Of a stretch of 64,000 bases of DNA, positions 17,592 through 29,496 are shown one piece after another (position 1 is the stretch's first letter; every line of letters starts with the position of its first letter). Source of the DNA: Pseudomonadota bacterium (lineage in GTDB: Bacteria > Pseudomonadota > Gammaproteobacteria > Xanthomonadales > Xanthomonadaceae). The stretch spans positions 1-64,000 of the forward strand of contig JAFEFT010000005.1 of NCBI GenBank assembly GCA_018240435.1, in the 5' to 3' direction. Made by a program: the position numbers and the translations under genes. Under the pieces are notes generated by a model. The model was not told where the DNA came from, made no database searches, and saw only the letters and a list, made by a program, of their open reading frames with translations.

Positions 17592-18146
17592 ATGGGCCTG
17601 AAGGACATCGCCGAAGACCTGATGTTCAATCCGACCCCGGTGGGGCGGGTCGACGACATCTTGCGCACCGACGAGAGCAATCCGCTGGTCGATCGCGGCT
17701 TTGCCGTCACCAGCATTGACGCCCTGGTCAACTGGGCGCGCACCGGCTCGCTGTGGCCGATGACCTTCGGCCTGGCGTGCTGCGCGGTGGAAATGATGCA
17801 CGCCGGCATGTCGCGGCTGGATCTGGATCGCTACGGCGTGGTGTTCCGGCCCAGCCCGCGGCAGTCCGACGTGATGATCGTCGCCGGCACCCTCGTCAAC
17901 AAGATGGCGCCGGCACTGCGCAAGGTCTACGACCAGATGCCCGAGCCCAAGTGGGTGATCTCGATGGGTTCGTGCGCCAACGGCGGCGGTTACTACCATT
18001 ATTCCTATTCGGTGGTACGCGGTTGCGACCGTGTGGTGCCGGTGGATGTCTACGTGCCGGGTTGTCCGCCGACCGCCGAGGCCCTGGTCTGGGGCATCTT
18101 GCAATTGCAGAAGAAAATCCGTCGCACCAACACGATCGCCCGCTGA
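17592..18146 (+). CDS. nuoB: NADH-quinone oxidoreductase subunit B
   Basis: The 184-aa subunit that carries iron-sulfur cluster N2, the last electron carrier before quinone. The four ligands are visible: Cys63-Cys64 in [11 protein letters not shown], Cys128 in [10 protein letters not shown] and Cys158 in [11 protein letters not shown]. It is the 20-kDa, [NiFe]-hydrogenase small-subunit-like fold protein. ATG 17592 gives the usual [11 protein letters not shown] terminus. No residue needed for N2 is missing. Confidence 0.97.
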   Translation: MGLKDIAEDLMFNPTPVGRVDDILRTDESNPLVDRGFAVTSIDALVNWARTGSLWPMTFGLACCAVEMMHAGMSRLDLDRYGVVFRPSPRQSDVMIVAGTLVNKMAPALRKVYDQMPEPKWVISMGSCANGGGYYHYSYSVVRGCDRVVPVDVYVPGCPPTAEALVWGILQLQKKIRRTNTIAR

Positions 18147-18164
18147 TCCCGACCGCAACCGACC

Positions 18165-18935
18165 ATGTCCGAGTCCGCCAACGCCCTCGTCGATCGCCTG
18201 CGCAGCCACTTCGGCGCCCGCGCACTGGCGCTGCATGTCGCCCACGGCGAGGCGATGCTGGAAGTCGCCGTCGCCGATTGGCTGCCGGCCTGCCGCGAGC
18301 TGCGCGACCGTTTCGATTTCGAGGTGCCGATCGACGTCTGCGGGGTCGACTACCTGACCTACGGCGGCGATGAATGGGAGACGGTGGCGGTCACCTCCGA
18401 AGGTTTCTCGCGTGGCGTCGAAGGGCGCGGCCCGGGCCGCTTCGCCTGGGGTCAGACGACCACCGAGCTGGGGCCGAAGAAGGATCTCAACAACGTCGCG
18501 CCCGAGGCCGAAGCCAGCGGCGGTCGTTTTGCGGTGGTGCTGCACCTGCTGTCGCTGCGCAACAACCAGCGCCTGCGCGTGCGTTGTCGCCTCACCGATG
18601 CGGCGATGCCGGTGGTCGCCTCGCTGGTGCCGGTGTGGCCGGGGGTGAACTGGTTCGAACGGGAAACCTTCGACCTGTTCGGCATCGTTTTCGAAGGCCA
18701 CCCCGACCTGCGCCGCATCCTCACCGACTATGGTTTCGTCGGGCATCCCTTCCGCAAGGATTTCCCGCTGATCGGCAACGTCGAGGTGCGTTATGACCCC
18801 GACAAGAAGCGGGTGATCTACGAGCCGGTGAGCTCGGTCGAGCCACGGGTGAACGTGCCGCGCGTGGTGCGCAACGACTCGCGCTTTCTCACCGCCGCCG
18901 CTGAAGCGGCGCAAGGCAGCGAGGTGCGCAAGTGA
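18165..18935 (+). CDS. nuoC: NADH-quinone oxidoreductase subunit C
   Basis: The 30-kDa subunit of the connecting fragment. At 256 aa it is separate from NuoD, unlike the fused NuoCD of enterobacteria. The family motif [22 protein letters not shown] is present around residues 165-187, followed by [10 protein letters not shown]. The N-terminal 150 residues carry the usual variable beta sheet. Its stop codon overlaps the GTG start of nuoD (GTGA), so translation of the two is probably coupled. Confidence 0.95.
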   Translation: MSESANALVDRLRSHFGARALALHVAHGEAMLEVAVADWLPACRELRDRFDFEVPIDVCGVDYLTYGGDEWETVAVTSEGFSRGVEGRGPGRFAWGQTTTELGPKKDLNNVAPEAEASGGRFAVVLHLLSLRNNQRLRVRCRLTDAAMPVVASLVPVWPGVNWFERETFDLFGIVFEGHPDLRRILTDYGFVGHPFRKDFPLIGNVEVRYDPDKKRVIYEPVSSVEPRVNVPRVVRNDSRFLTAAAEAAQGSEVRK

Positions 18936-20230
18936 GCGCGGTGGCAACTCCGGCGACGGCAGAATCTTCGGTGCGTGGCGCCGAAATCCGCAATTACACG
19001 ATGAACTTCGGCCCGCAGCATCCGGCCGCGCACGGCGTGCTGCGACTGATCCTGGAGATGGACGGCGAAACCGTGATGCGCGCCGATCCGCACGTCGGCC
19101 TGCTCCATCGCGGCACCGAAAAGCTGGCCGAGTCCAAGCCGTTCAACCAGTCGATCGGCTACATGGATCGGCTCGATTACGTCTCGATGATGTGCAACGA
19201 GCACGCCTACGTGCGCGCCATCGAGAACCTGATGGGGATCGAAGTGCCCGAGCGGGCGCAGTGGATCCGCACGATGTTCGACGAGATCACCCGCATCCTC
19301 AACCATTTGATGTGGGTCGGCTCGAACGGCCTGGATCTGGGCGCGATGGCGGTGATCCTGTACGCCTTCCGCGAGCGCGAAGAACTGATGGACTGCTACG
19401 AAGCGGTCTCCGGCGCGCGCATGCATGCGGCCTACTACCGCCCCGGCGGCGTCTACCGCGACCTGCCCGACACGATGCCGCAATACCGGCAGTCGCCGTG
19501 GCACAAGGGCAAGCTGCTCAAGAAGTTCAATGCCTGGCGTGAAGGCTCGCTGCTGGATTTCCTCGAGCACTTCACCGCCGATTTCCCGAGCAAGGTCGAC
19601 GAATACGAAACCCTGCTCACCGACAACCGCATCTGGAAGCAGCGCACCGTCGGCATCGGCGTGGTCAGCCCCGAGCAGGCCAAGGCCTGGGGCATGTCCG
19701 GGGCGATGCTGCGCGGCTCGGGCATCGAATGGGACCTGCGCAAGAAGCAGCCCTACGCGAAATACGCCGAGGTCGATTTCGACATCCCGGTCGGCGTCAA
19801 CGGCGATTGCTACGACCGCTACCTCGTGCGGGTGGCGGAGATGCGCCAGTCCAACCGCATCATCCAGCAGTGCGTGAAGTGGCTCAAGGCCAATCCCGGC
19901 CCGGTCATCGTCAAGAATTTCAAGGTCGCGCCGCCGTCCCGCGAAGAAATGAAGCAGGACATGGAAGCGCTGATCCACCACTTCAAACTCTTCAGCGAAG
20001 GTTATTGCGTGCCGGCCGGCGAGACCTACGCCGCCGTCGAAGCGCCCAAAGGCGAGTTCGGCTGCTACCTCGTCTCCGACGGCGCCAACAAGCCCTTCCG
20101 CGTGCACCTGCGCGCCCCCGGTTTCGCCCATCTGTCGTCGATGGACGCGATCGTCCGCGGCCACATGCTCGCCGACGTGGTGGCGATGATCGGCACCTAT
20201 GACCTCGTGTTTGGCGAGGTGGATCGGTGA
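18932..20230 (+). CDS. nuoD: NADH-quinone oxidoreductase subunit D
   Basis: The 49-kDa subunit forms most of the quinone-binding cavity together with NuoB. The 432-aa protein shows the family signature [16 protein letters not shown] at about residues 24-39, [26 protein letters not shown] with the quinone-contacting Tyr, and a C-terminal [30 protein letters not shown]. It starts with GTG overlapping the nuoC stop. A palindromic repeat lies in the 193-bp gap after it. Confidence 0.97.
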   Translation: MSAVATPATAESSVRGAEIRNYTMNFGPQHPAAHGVLRLILEMDGETVMRADPHVGLLHRGTEKLAESKPFNQSIGYMDRLDYVSMMCNEHAYVRAIENLMGIEVPERAQWIRTMFDEITRILNHLMWVGSNGLDLGAMAVILYAFREREELMDCYEAVSGARMHAAYYRPGGVYRDLPDTMPQYRQSPWHKGKLLKKFNAWREGSLLDFLEHFTADFPSKVDEYETLLTDNRIWKQRTVGIGVVSPEQAKAWGMSGAMLRGSGIEWDLRKKQPYAKYAEVDFDIPVGVNGDCYDRYLVRVAEMRQSNRIIQQCVKWLKANPGPVIVKNFKVAPPSREEMKQDMEALIHHFKLFSEGYCVPAGETYAAVEAPKGEFGCYLVSDGANKPFRVHLRAPGFAHLSSMDAIVRGHMLADVVAMIGTYDLVFGEVDR

Positions 20231-20234
20231 AGCC

Positions 20235-20400
20235 CGTGAATCGTGAATGGTGAATCGTGAAATCAAAACACTCAGCTATCGATGGGTTGACCTGCTGGAT
20301 GGGCGCTGCTGTCTTCCGGCCGGTTTTTGCGACTGCTTCCGACCCCTTGGGCGCAGCTTCGCGCATTGAACGATTCACGATTCCCGATTCACGATTCACG
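20235..20400. repeat. Inverted repeat element between nuoD and nuoE
   Basis: About 26-30-bp arms of tandem GAATCGT-type heptamers (20235-20260) and their reverse complement (20371-20400) flank a 110-bp unrelated spacer. The arms differ at only a few positions. The element fills nearly the whole gap and would form a long stem in nuo mRNA. The right arm ends 6 bp before the AGGGAG ribosome-binding region of nuoE. Confidence 0.7.
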
Positions 20401-20423
20401 CGCGACCGGCAGGGAGCGCACGC

Positions 20424-20984
20424 ATGAAAGCCACCGGCAACTTCGCCACGGCCCGCGACGCCGACCCGATGGTCGTGCTGTCCGCTGCCGTGCGCGCGCA
20501 CATCGATCACTGGCTGAGCAAGTTCCCGGACGATCGCCGCCGCTCGGCGGTGATCCAGGGGCTTTTTGCGGCGCAGCAGGAGCACGGCGGCTGGCTGACC
20601 GACGAGATCATCGCCGCGGTCGCCAACTATCTCGGCATCCCGCCGGTGTGGGCCTACGAGGTCGCCACCTTCTATTCGATGTTCGAGCTGCAACCGGTGG
20701 CGCCCAACAACGTTGCCATCTGCACCAACATCAGCTGCTGGCTCAATGGCGCCCAGGACATCGTCCGCCACTGCGAGGAAAAGCTCGGTTGCAAGCTCGG
20801 TGAATCGAGCCAGGACGGACGCATCTACCTCAAGCGCGAAGAAGAATGCCTGGCCGCCTGCTGCGGCGCGCCGATGATGGTGGTCAACGGCCATTACCAC
20901 GAAAAGCTCACGCCCGAGCGCGTCGATGCCATCCTCGATGCGCTCACCCTCGACGGCCCGGCCCACGGCCACGACGGACATTGA
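20424..20984 (+). CDS. nuoE: NADH-quinone oxidoreductase subunit E
   Basis: The 24-kDa subunit of the NADH dehydrogenase module, with a thioredoxin-like [2Fe-2S] domain holding cluster N1a. Ligands are visible at Cys100 and Cys105 (ICTNISC) and Cys142 and Cys146 (CLAAC) of the 186-aa protein; an extra Cys147 follows directly. The N-terminal helical domain contains [18 protein letters not shown] and the [13 protein letters not shown] motif. AGGGAG precedes ATG 20424. Confidence 0.95.
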   Translation: MKATGNFATARDADPMVVLSAAVRAHIDHWLSKFPDDRRRSAVIQGLFAAQQEHGGWLTDEIIAAVANYLGIPPVWAYEVATFYSMFELQPVAPNNVAICTNISCWLNGAQDIVRHCEEKLGCKLGESSQDGRIYLKREEECLAACCGAPMMVVNGHYHEKLTPERVDAILDALTLDGPAHGHDGH

Positions 20985-20989
20985 CGATC

Positions 20990-22303
20990 ATGGCCTACGG
21001 ACCTGCCCCGCAAGAGCACAACGTCTGCTACACGACGTTGCACTTCGACCAGCCCTGGATCTACGACAATTACGTCAAGCAGGGCGGCTATCAGGCGTGG
21101 GCGAAGATCCTGCGCGAGAAAACCCCGCCCGAGCAGATCATCGAGACGGTCAAGACCTCGGGCCTGCGCGGCCGCGGTGGTGCCGGCTTCCCGACCGGCC
21201 TGAAGTGGAGCTTCATGCCCAAGGGTGCCGGCGTGCAGAAGTACATGCTGTGCAATTCCGATGAGTCCGAGCCGGGCACCTGCAAGGATCGCGACATCCT
21301 GCGCTTCAACCCGCACGCGGTGGTCGAGGGCATGGCGATCGCCTGCTACGCCACCGGCGCCACGGTCGGCTACAACTACCTGCGCGGCGAGTTCCACCAC
21401 GAGCCGTTCGAGCACTACGAACAGGCGCTGCGCGATGCCTACGCGCACGGCTGGCTGGGCAAGAACGTGCAGGGCGCCGGCGTCGATGTCGATCTGTATG
21501 CCGCGCTCGGTGCCGGTGCCTACATCTGCGGCGAAGAAACCGCGCTGATGGAGTCGCTGGAAGGCAAGAAGGGGCAGCCGCGCTACAAGCCGCCGTTCCC
21601 GGCCAATTTCGGCCTGTACGGGCGCCCGACCACGATCAACAACACCGAGACCTTCGCTTCGGTGCCGGCGATCCTGCGCAACGGCGCGGCGTGGTTCCTG
21701 AATCTGGGCAAGCCCAACAACGGCGGCGCCAAGATTTTTTCGGTGTCCGGCCACGTCAACAATCCGGGCAATTTCGAAATCCGCCTCGGCACCCCGTTCT
21801 CCGAACTGCTGGCGATGGCCGGTGGCGTGCGCAAGGGTCGCAAGCTCAAGGCGGTGATCCCCGGCGGCTCGTCGATGCCGGTGCTGCCGGGCGAGACGAT
21901 GATGGGCCTGACGATGGATTACGACAGCATCCAGAAGGCCGGCTCGGGCCTCGGCTCGGGTGCGGTCATCGTGATGGACGAGACCACCTGCATGGTGCGC
22001 GCCTGCCAGCGCATCTCGCGCTTCTATCATGCCGAGTCCTGCGGCCAGTGCACGCCCTGCCGCGAAGGCACCGGCTGGATGCACCGCATGCTCACCCGCA
22101 TCGTCGATGGCCGTGGCACCCTCGAGGATCTGCACACCCTCAAGGCTGCCGCCGGCCAGATCGAAGGCCACACCATCTGCGCCTTTGGCGAAGCGGCGGC
22201 ATGGCCGGTGCAGGGCATGCTGCGGCATTACTGGGACGAGTTCGAGTTCTATATCCGCAACGGCAAATCCGTGGTGGATTCGCAATTGGGCGCAGCCGCA
22301 TGA
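20990..22303 (+). CDS. nuoF: NADH-quinone oxidoreductase subunit F
   Basis: The 51-kDa subunit binds NADH, FMN and the [4Fe-4S] cluster N3. In the 437-aa sequence, the NADH/FMN glycine-rich loop is [17 protein letters not shown] near residue 60, the FMN region is [15 protein letters not shown], and the [16 protein letters not shown] segment follows. N3 ligands are [13 protein letters not shown] near residue 350 and the later Cys of [12 protein letters not shown]. It begins 5 bp after nuoE. The last residues (VDSQLGAAA) precede a 127-bp gap filled by a palindromic repeat. Confidence 0.97.
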   Translation: MAYGPAPQEHNVCYTTLHFDQPWIYDNYVKQGGYQAWAKILREKTPPEQIIETVKTSGLRGRGGAGFPTGLKWSFMPKGAGVQKYMLCNSDESEPGTCKDRDILRFNPHAVVEGMAIACYATGATVGYNYLRGEFHHEPFEHYEQALRDAYAHGWLGKNVQGAGVDVDLYAALGAGAYICGEETALMESLEGKKGQPRYKPPFPANFGLYGRPTTINNTETFASVPAILRNGAAWFLNLGKPNNGGAKIFSVSGHVNNPGNFEIRLGTPFSELLAMAGGVRKGRKLKAVIPGGSSMPVLPGETMMGLTMDYDSIQKAGSGLGSGAVIVMDETTCMVRACQRISRFYHAESCGQCTPCREGTGWMHRMLTRIVDGRGTLEDLHTLKAAAGQIEGHTICAFGEAAAWPVQGMLRHYWDEFEFYIRNGKSVVDSQLGAAA

Positions 22304-22327
22304 ACGTGGAATTTTCGTTCGCGGATC

Positions 22328-22410
22328 GAGAATCGGGAGCCGGGAATCGGGAATCGAAAGAGCCGAGGCTCTCGCTTGTCCGATTCGCGATTCCCGATTC
22401 CCGATTCCCG
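22328..22410. repeat. Palindromic GAATCGGG repeat between nuoF and nuoG
   Basis: The left arm (22328-22356) and right arm (22381-22410) are inverted copies built of GGGAATCG-type units, with a small inner hairpin (GAGCC-GA-GGCTC) in the middle. The right arm ends only 8 bp before the GGGAG ribosome-binding site of nuoG, so folding could affect nuoG translation. The unit is related to, but not the same as, the GTGAATCG repeat in the nuoD-nuoE gap. Confidence 0.75.
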
Positions 22411-22430
22411 GCCCCATCGGGAGCTATCCA

Positions 22431-24707
22431 TTGAGCGCACAACCCACCCCCACCACTGCGCCCGCAGCCGCGCCTGAGGGGCACGTCACCATCGAGATCG
22501 ACGGCGTCGCCCTGCACGCGCCGAAAGGCTCGATGATCATCCAGGCCGCCGACAAGGCCGGGATTGCCATTCCGCGTTTCTGCTATCACCGCAAGCTGCC
22601 GATCGCGGCCAACTGCCGCATGTGCATGGTCGAGACGGAAATGGGCGGGCGCATGGTGCCCAAGCCGGCGCCGGCCTGCGCCACCCCGGTGGCCGATGGC
22701 ATGAAGGTGTTCACCCGCTCGCAGCGCGCCTTGAGCGCCCAGCGCAACGGCATGGAATTCCTGCTGATCAACCATCCGCTCGATTGCCCGATCTGCGACC
22801 AGGGCGGCGAATGCGAGCTGCAGGATCTCTCGCTCGGCTACGGGCGCTCGGTGAGCCGTTTCGTCGAGCGCAAACGCGTCGTCGCCGACGAGGATTTGGG
22901 CCCGCTGGTCGCCTCCGAGATGACCCGCTGCATCCATTGCACGCGCTGCATCCGGGTCACCGCCGAAATCGCCGGCACCTTCGAGCTGGGCGGCATGGAG
23001 CGCGGCGATCGCCTGCAGATCGGCACCTACGACGGCAAGCCGCTGACCACCGAACTGTCGGGCAATGTCATCGACGTCTGCCCGGTCGGCGCGCTCACCA
23101 ACAAGGTCTTCCGCTTCCGGGCGCGGCCGTGGGAATTGATCGCGCGCGAGGCGATCGCGGTCCACGATGCGCTCGGTTCGAATCTGTTCGTGCACCTGCG
23201 GCGCGGCGAGGTGCTGCGCGCGGTGCCGCGCGACAACGACGCGGTCAACGAATGCTGGCTGTCCGATCGCGACCGCTATTCGCATCAGGGGCTCTACGCC
23301 GCCGACCGTGCCAGCGTGCCGCAGGTCAAGGACGGCGAGGGCGTGTGGCGCGAATGTTCGTGGGACGACGCCGTGCTGCACGCGGCGGAAATCCTCAATG
23401 CCAATCGTGGCGACGGGCTGGGCCTGCTGGTGCATCCGGCCACCTCGAACGAGGAAGGCGCGTTGCTGGCACGGCTGGCGGCAGGCCTTGGCTGCGGCAA
23501 CATCGACCACCGCCTGCGTCAGCGTGATTTTGCCGATGCGCCGGTCGCCGAGCCGTTCGCGATGCCGGTGGCCGAGGTCGAAAACGCCGACGCGATCGTG
23601 CTGATCGGCTGCAATCCACGCACCGAGATGCCGTTGCTGGCGCACCGCATCCGCACTGCGGTCAAACGCGGTGCCAAGGTCTACGCCATCAACCCGGTCG
23701 ATTTCGATTTGCTGCATGCGCTGGCCGACCGTCGCATCGTCCGCCCCGGCCAGATCGCCGCCGCCGTGCAGGCGATCGCCGATGGCGACGACGAGATGAT
23801 CGACGCGCTGGAAACCGCGCAGCGGGTGGTGCTGATCGTCGGCGAAATCGCCCAGGCGCACCCGCAGGCCTCGCGCATCCGTGCCGCCGTGCGCGGCCTG
23901 GCGGCAGCGTGCGACGCGAAGGTGAATTGCATTCCGCTCGGTGCCAACGCCGTCGGTCTGGCGCGTTCCGGTGTGCTGCCGGCTGGGCGTGACGCGCGGG
24001 CGATGCTGGTGCAACCGCGCAAGGGCTATCTGCTGTATGGCATCGAGCCGGGGCTGGATTTTGCCGACATCGCCGCCGCGCGCATGGCGCTGGGGCCGGC
24101 CAAGGTGGTTGCATTCAGCCACTTCGCCTGCGAGTCGACGCGCGCGCTGGCCGACGTGATCTTGCCGATCGGCATGGTTCCGGAAATCGACGCCACCCTC
24201 ACCAACGTCGATGGTCGCGAACAAGCCGTCGCTGCCGCCGCCAAGTTGCCGGGGCAGGCGCGACCGGGCTGGCGCGTGTTGCGTGCGCTCGGTGCGCATC
24301 TGGGGCTGGCCGGTTTCGAATTCATCGATATCGCACAACTGCGCGCGGGCATCGACGGTGCAGCCGTCGCCAGCGGCTCGGGCATCGCGCCGATGCCGGC
24401 GGCGGGCGAGGGCCTCGAACGCATCCTCACCACGCCGATCTACCGCGGCGATGCGCTGCTGCGCCGTGCCCCCGCCTTGCAAGCACATTCGCAGACCAAA
24501 GCGCCCTGCGTGGTCTTGCATCCGGCCGATGCCGCCGAGACCGGGCTTGCCGCCGGCGCGATGGCCAAGGTGTCCGACGGCAATGGCACCGCCACGCTGC
24601 CGGTCGAGCTGTCGGCAAAGATGGCGCGCGGCGCGGTGTGGATCGAGTCCTGCCACGCCGCCACCGCACCGCTGGGGCATGGCTTGCTGCAGGTGAAACG
24701 CGCATGA
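22431..24707 (+). CDS. nuoG: NADH-quinone oxidoreductase subunit G
   Basis: The large iron-sulfur subunit of the electron-input arm. TTG 22431 is chosen because GGGAG lies 7 nt upstream; no ATG fits. The 758-aa protein starts with a [2Fe-2S] ferredoxin domain ([19 protein letters not shown]), then the His/Cys motif of cluster N5 ([14 protein letters not shown]), then N4 ligands ([10 protein letters not shown] and [10 protein letters not shown]), and a molybdopterin-oxidoreductase-like C-terminal domain without catalytic function. Low conservation after residue 300 is normal. Its stop overlaps the nuoH ATG (ATGA). Confidence 0.95.
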   Translation: MSAQPTPTTAPAAAPEGHVTIEIDGVALHAPKGSMIIQAADKAGIAIPRFCYHRKLPIAANCRMCMVETEMGGRMVPKPAPACATPVADGMKVFTRSQRALSAQRNGMEFLLINHPLDCPICDQGGECELQDLSLGYGRSVSRFVERKRVVADEDLGPLVASEMTRCIHCTRCIRVTAEIAGTFELGGMERGDRLQIGTYDGKPLTTELSGNVIDVCPVGALTNKVFRFRARPWELIAREAIAVHDALGSNLFVHLRRGEVLRAVPRDNDAVNECWLSDRDRYSHQGLYAADRASVPQVKDGEGVWRECSWDDAVLHAAEILNANRGDGLGLLVHPATSNEEGALLARLAAGLGCGNIDHRLRQRDFADAPVAEPFAMPVAEVENADAIVLIGCNPRTEMPLLAHRIRTAVKRGAKVYAINPVDFDLLHALADRRIVRPGQIAAAVQAIADGDDEMIDALETAQRVVLIVGEIAQAHPQASRIRAAVRGLAAACDAKVNCIPLGANAVGLARSGVLPAGRDARAMLVQPRKGYLLYGIEPGLDFADIAAARMALGPAKVVAFSHFACESTRALADVILPIGMVPEIDATLTNVDGREQAVAAAAKLPGQARPGWRVLRALGAHLGLAGFEFIDIAQLRAGIDGAAVASGSGIAPMPAAGEGLERILTTPIYRGDALLRRAPALQAHSQTKAPCVVLHPADAAETGLAAGAMAKVSDGNGTATLPVELSAKMARGAVWIESCHAATAPLGHGLLQVKRA

Positions 24708-25789
24708 CGCTCTTCGATCCCATCCGCGAGTTGTTTCTCGCCTACGGCACCGCCGGTCTGGTGGTGTGGACGCTGGTGAAGATCCTCGCCATCTGCGTAC
24801 CGGTGATCGTGGCGGTCGCGTTCTACGTGTTGTGGGAGCGCAAGCTGATCGGCTGGATGCACGTCCGCCACGGGCCGAGCTACATCGGTCTGCGCGGGCT
24901 GCTGCAGTCGTTCGCCGACGTGTTCAAGATGCTGTTCAAGGAGCCGGTGATCCCCACCAACGCCCAGAAGGTGTTGTTCCTGCTGGCGCCGATCGTGGCG
25001 CTGGCACCGGCGCTGGCGGCGTGGGCGGTGGTGCCGTTCGACGATGGCGTGGTGCTGTCCAACGCCAATGCCGGCTTGCTGTACCTGCTGTCGATGACCT
25101 CGATGGGCGTGTACGGCATCATCCTCGCCGGCTGGTCGTCGAACTCGCGCTACGCGATGCTCGGCGCGATGCGCTCGGCGGCGCAGATGGTCAGTTACGA
25201 AATCGCGATGGGCTTCTCGCTGGTCGGCGTGCTGATCGCCGCCGGCAGCCTGAACCTGTCGGACATCGTCCACGCCCAGTCCGGCCACTGGGGCGCGGCC
25301 AACTGGTTCGCCTGGCCGCTGCTGCCGCTGTTCATCATCTACTTCGTCTCCGGCGTGGCAGAAACCAACCGCGCGCCGTTCGACATGGCCGAGGGCGAAT
25401 CGGAGATCGTCGCCGGCTTCCACGTGGAATACTCCGGCTCGGCGTTCGCGATCTTCTTCCTCGCCGAATACGCCAACATGATCCTGATCAGCTTCATGGT
25501 GCCGGTGTTGTTCCTCGGCGGCTGGCTGAGCCCGGTGCAGGGCATGGTGGACGCGCACGTCTCGCCGCTGGTCGACTGGATCTGGAACGGCGGCTGGCCG
25601 TGGCTGCTGCTGAAGATGGGCTTCTTCGCCAGCACCTACATCTGGCTGCGCGCGACCTTCCCGCGCTATCGCTACGACCAGATCATGCGCCTGGGCTGGA
25701 AGGTGTTCATCCCGATCAGCCTGGGCTGGATTTTCGTCACCGCGATGCTGGCGTGGTTCGGTGTGATCGGCGGAGGAATGCAGGCATGA
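24704..25789 (+). CDS. nuoH: NADH-quinone oxidoreductase subunit H
   Basis: A 361-aa, eight-helix membrane subunit that joins the quinone cavity to the proton channels. Family motifs are [19 protein letters not shown] after the first helix, [14 protein letters not shown], the acidic loop [26 protein letters not shown] near residues 220-245, and [20 protein letters not shown] near the C terminus. It overlaps nuoG and nuoI by 4 bp each, indicating coupled translation. Confidence 0.97.
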   Translation: MTLFDPIRELFLAYGTAGLVVWTLVKILAICVPVIVAVAFYVLWERKLIGWMHVRHGPSYIGLRGLLQSFADVFKMLFKEPVIPTNAQKVLFLLAPIVALAPALAAWAVVPFDDGVVLSNANAGLLYLLSMTSMGVYGIILAGWSSNSRYAMLGAMRSAAQMVSYEIAMGFSLVGVLIAAGSLNLSDIVHAQSGHWGAANWFAWPLLPLFIIYFVSGVAETNRAPFDMAEGESEIVAGFHVEYSGSAFAIFFLAEYANMILISFMVPVLFLGGWLSPVQGMVDAHVSPLVDWIWNGGWPWLLLKMGFFASTYIWLRATFPRYRYDQIMRLGWKVFIPISLGWIFVTAMLAWFGVIGGGMQA

Positions 25790-26274
25790 GCCGCATCGTT
25801 TCCTATCTGCGCAGCCTGCTGCTGATCGAACTGGCGGCCGGCATGTGGCTGACGCTCAAGTACTTGTTCAAGCCCAAGTACACGATGATCTATCCGATGG
25901 AGAAGATCCCGCAGTCGCCGCGCTTCCGCGGCCTGCATGCGCTGCGCCGCTACCCGAACGGCGAAGAGCGCTGCATCGCCTGCAAGCTGTGCGAAGCGGT
26001 GTGTCCGGCGCTGGCGATCACCATCGATTCGGAGCCGCGTGCCGACGGCACCCGCCGCACCACCCGTTACGACATCGATCTGTTCAAGTGCATCTATTGC
26101 GGCTTCTGCGAAGAATCCTGCCCGGTTGATTCGATCGTCGAAACCCACATCCACGAGTACCACTTCGAAAAGCGCGGCGAGAACGTCGTGACCAAACCGC
26201 AATTGCTGGCGATCGGCGATCGTTTCGAGAAGGAAATCGCCGAGCGCCGCGCCGCGGATTCGACGTACAGGTGA
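25786..26274 (+). CDS. nuoI: NADH-quinone oxidoreductase subunit I
   Basis: The 162-aa subunit carries [4Fe-4S] clusters N6a and N6b. Both ferredoxin motifs are complete: [12 protein letters not shown] near residues 63-74 and [12 protein letters not shown] near residues 103-114, each CX2CX2CX3CP. The N-terminal amphipathic helix ([18 protein letters not shown]) lies on the membrane. GGAGGAA precedes ATG 25786. Confidence 0.96.
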   Translation: MSRIVSYLRSLLLIELAAGMWLTLKYLFKPKYTMIYPMEKIPQSPRFRGLHALRRYPNGEERCIACKLCEAVCPALAITIDSEPRADGTRRTTRYDIDLFKCIYCGFCEESCPVDSIVETHIHEYHFEKRGENVVTKPQLLAIGDRFEKEIAERRAADSTYR

Positions 26275-26278
26275 GCGC

Positions 26279-26920
26279 ATGAACTTCCCCGATCTTGCTT
26301 TCTACCTGTTCGCCACCGTCGCCGCGCTGTCGGCGCTGGCGGTGATCAGCGTGCGCAATACGGTGCACGCCGCGTTGTGTCTGGTGCTGTGTTTCTTCAA
26401 CGCCGCCTGCCTGTGGATCTTGCTGCAGGCCGAGTTCCTCGGGCTGGTGCTGGTGCTGGTCTACGTCGGCGCGGTGATGGTGCTGTTCCTGTTCGTGGTG
26501 ATGATGCTCGATCTCAACGCCGAAAAACTGCGCGAAGGATTTGCCCGCTATCTGCCGGTGGGTGCCACGATGGCGCTGGCGATGGCGGTGGAAATGCTGG
26601 TGCTGCTGCGCGCGCACGGCCCGGCGCAGGCGGTGATCCCGGTGGCCGATCCGGCGGCGAAGGCGGGCACGAACAACACCGCGTGGCTGTCGCAGGCGCT
26701 GTTCTCGCAATACACGCTGCCGTTCGAGGTCGCCGCGCTGATCCTGACGGTGGCGGTGGTGGCGGCGATCCTGCTCACCCTGCGCCGGCGCAGCGGCGTC
26801 AGGTCGCAAGACCCCGCGCAGCAGGTGCGCGTACGCGCCGCCGATCGCGTGCGCCTGGTGAAAATGGCGGCCGAACAGCCCGCCGTCGACAAGCCCGCCA
26901 TCGAGGAGATCGCCCGATGA
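26279..26920 (+). CDS. nuoJ: NADH-quinone oxidoreductase subunit J
   Basis: A 213-aa membrane subunit with five hydrophobic helices. The third helix holds the conserved [25 protein letters not shown] segment, whose Tyr-Val-Gly break is the pi-bulge implicated in complex I coupling. The C-terminal tail of about 45 residues ([22 protein letters not shown]...) is hydrophilic and basic, then acidic, and less conserved. It overlaps nuoK by 4 bp. Confidence 0.95.
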   Translation: MNFPDLAFYLFATVAALSALAVISVRNTVHAALCLVLCFFNAACLWILLQAEFLGLVLVLVYVGAVMVLFLFVVMMLDLNAEKLREGFARYLPVGATMALAMAVEMLVLLRAHGPAQAVIPVADPAAKAGTNNTAWLSQALFSQYTLPFEVAALILTVAVVAAILLTLRRRSGVRSQDPAQQVRVRAADRVRLVKMAAEQPAVDKPAIEEIAR

Positions 26921-27228
26921 GCACGATCACGTTGAATCATTACCTCGTGCTGGGCGCGATCCTGTTCGCGATCGGCGTCGCCGGCATCGTCATCAACCGC
27001 AAGAACCTGATCGTGCTGTTGATGTCGATCGAGCTGATGCTGCTCGCCGTCAACATGAACTTCGTGGCGTTCTCGCGCTTTCTCGGCGATGCCGCCGGGC
27101 AAGTGTTCGTGTTCTTCATCCTCACCGTCGCCGCTGCCGAATCGGCGATCGGTCTGGCCATCCTGGTGACGTTGTTCCGCAATCGTCGCGACATCAATGT
27201 CGCGGAAATAGATGAACTCAAGGGCTGA
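26917..27228 (+). CDS. nuoK: NADH-quinone oxidoreductase subunit K
   Basis: A 103-aa, three-helix MrpC-like subunit. Two buried glutamates of the proton path are visible in [13 protein letters not shown] (helix two) and [12 protein letters not shown] (helix three). [10 protein letters not shown] is the family loop. The ATG lies in the ATGA overlap with nuoJ. A 227-bp gap with a palindromic repeat separates it from nuoL. Confidence 0.96.
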   Translation: MSTITLNHYLVLGAILFAIGVAGIVINRKNLIVLLMSIELMLLAVNMNFVAFSRFLGDAAGQVFVFFILTVAAAESAIGLAILVTLFRNRRDINVAEIDELKG

Positions 27229-27304
27229 AGGCCGATCATGTATCGCGGGATGGTCAAGTTACTGGTACCGACGCCTGCCTATGGCCGGCGCTTGGGTTTT
27301 GCCC

Positions 27305-27384
27305 GTCATTCCCGCGAAGGCGGGAATCCACGGGTCGCAGGAGGCTACCCGGCACGAGTGGATCCCCGCCTTCGCGGGGATGAC
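27305..27384. repeat. 80-bp REP/MITE-like palindrome between nuoK and nuoL
   Basis: The left arm GTCATTCCCGCGAAGGCGGG(AATCCA) at 27305-27330 and the right arm (TGGATC)CCCGCCTTCGCGGGGATGAC at 27359-27384 are near-perfect inverted copies around a 28-bp centre. Each arm also folds on itself. This motif is widespread as an intergenic repeat in proteobacterial genomes. A further small hairpin (GAGCAA-GAG-TTGCTC) follows at 27385-27399. Confidence 0.85.
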
Positions 27385-27455
27385 GAGCAAGAGTTGCTCG
27401 CAGTGACCCGCTCGCCATTTCCCGATCCCCGTTTTCCGCAATGCGGAGCGACACC

Positions 27456-29468
<2,013 letters not shown>

Positions 29469-29496
29469 CCGGCGACATCGAGGAAGTTCAATACGC

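Noticed and set aside
22140-24680. An 846-codon minus-strand frame opposite nuoG
   Set aside because: Shadow of nuoG; no family motifs and composition typical of antisense frames.
27305-27384. The nuoK-nuoL palindrome as an operon-splitting terminator
   Set aside because: No T-run follows, the motif is a widespread intergenic repeat, and nuoL must be expressed with the operon; a separate promoter for nuoL-N was not found.
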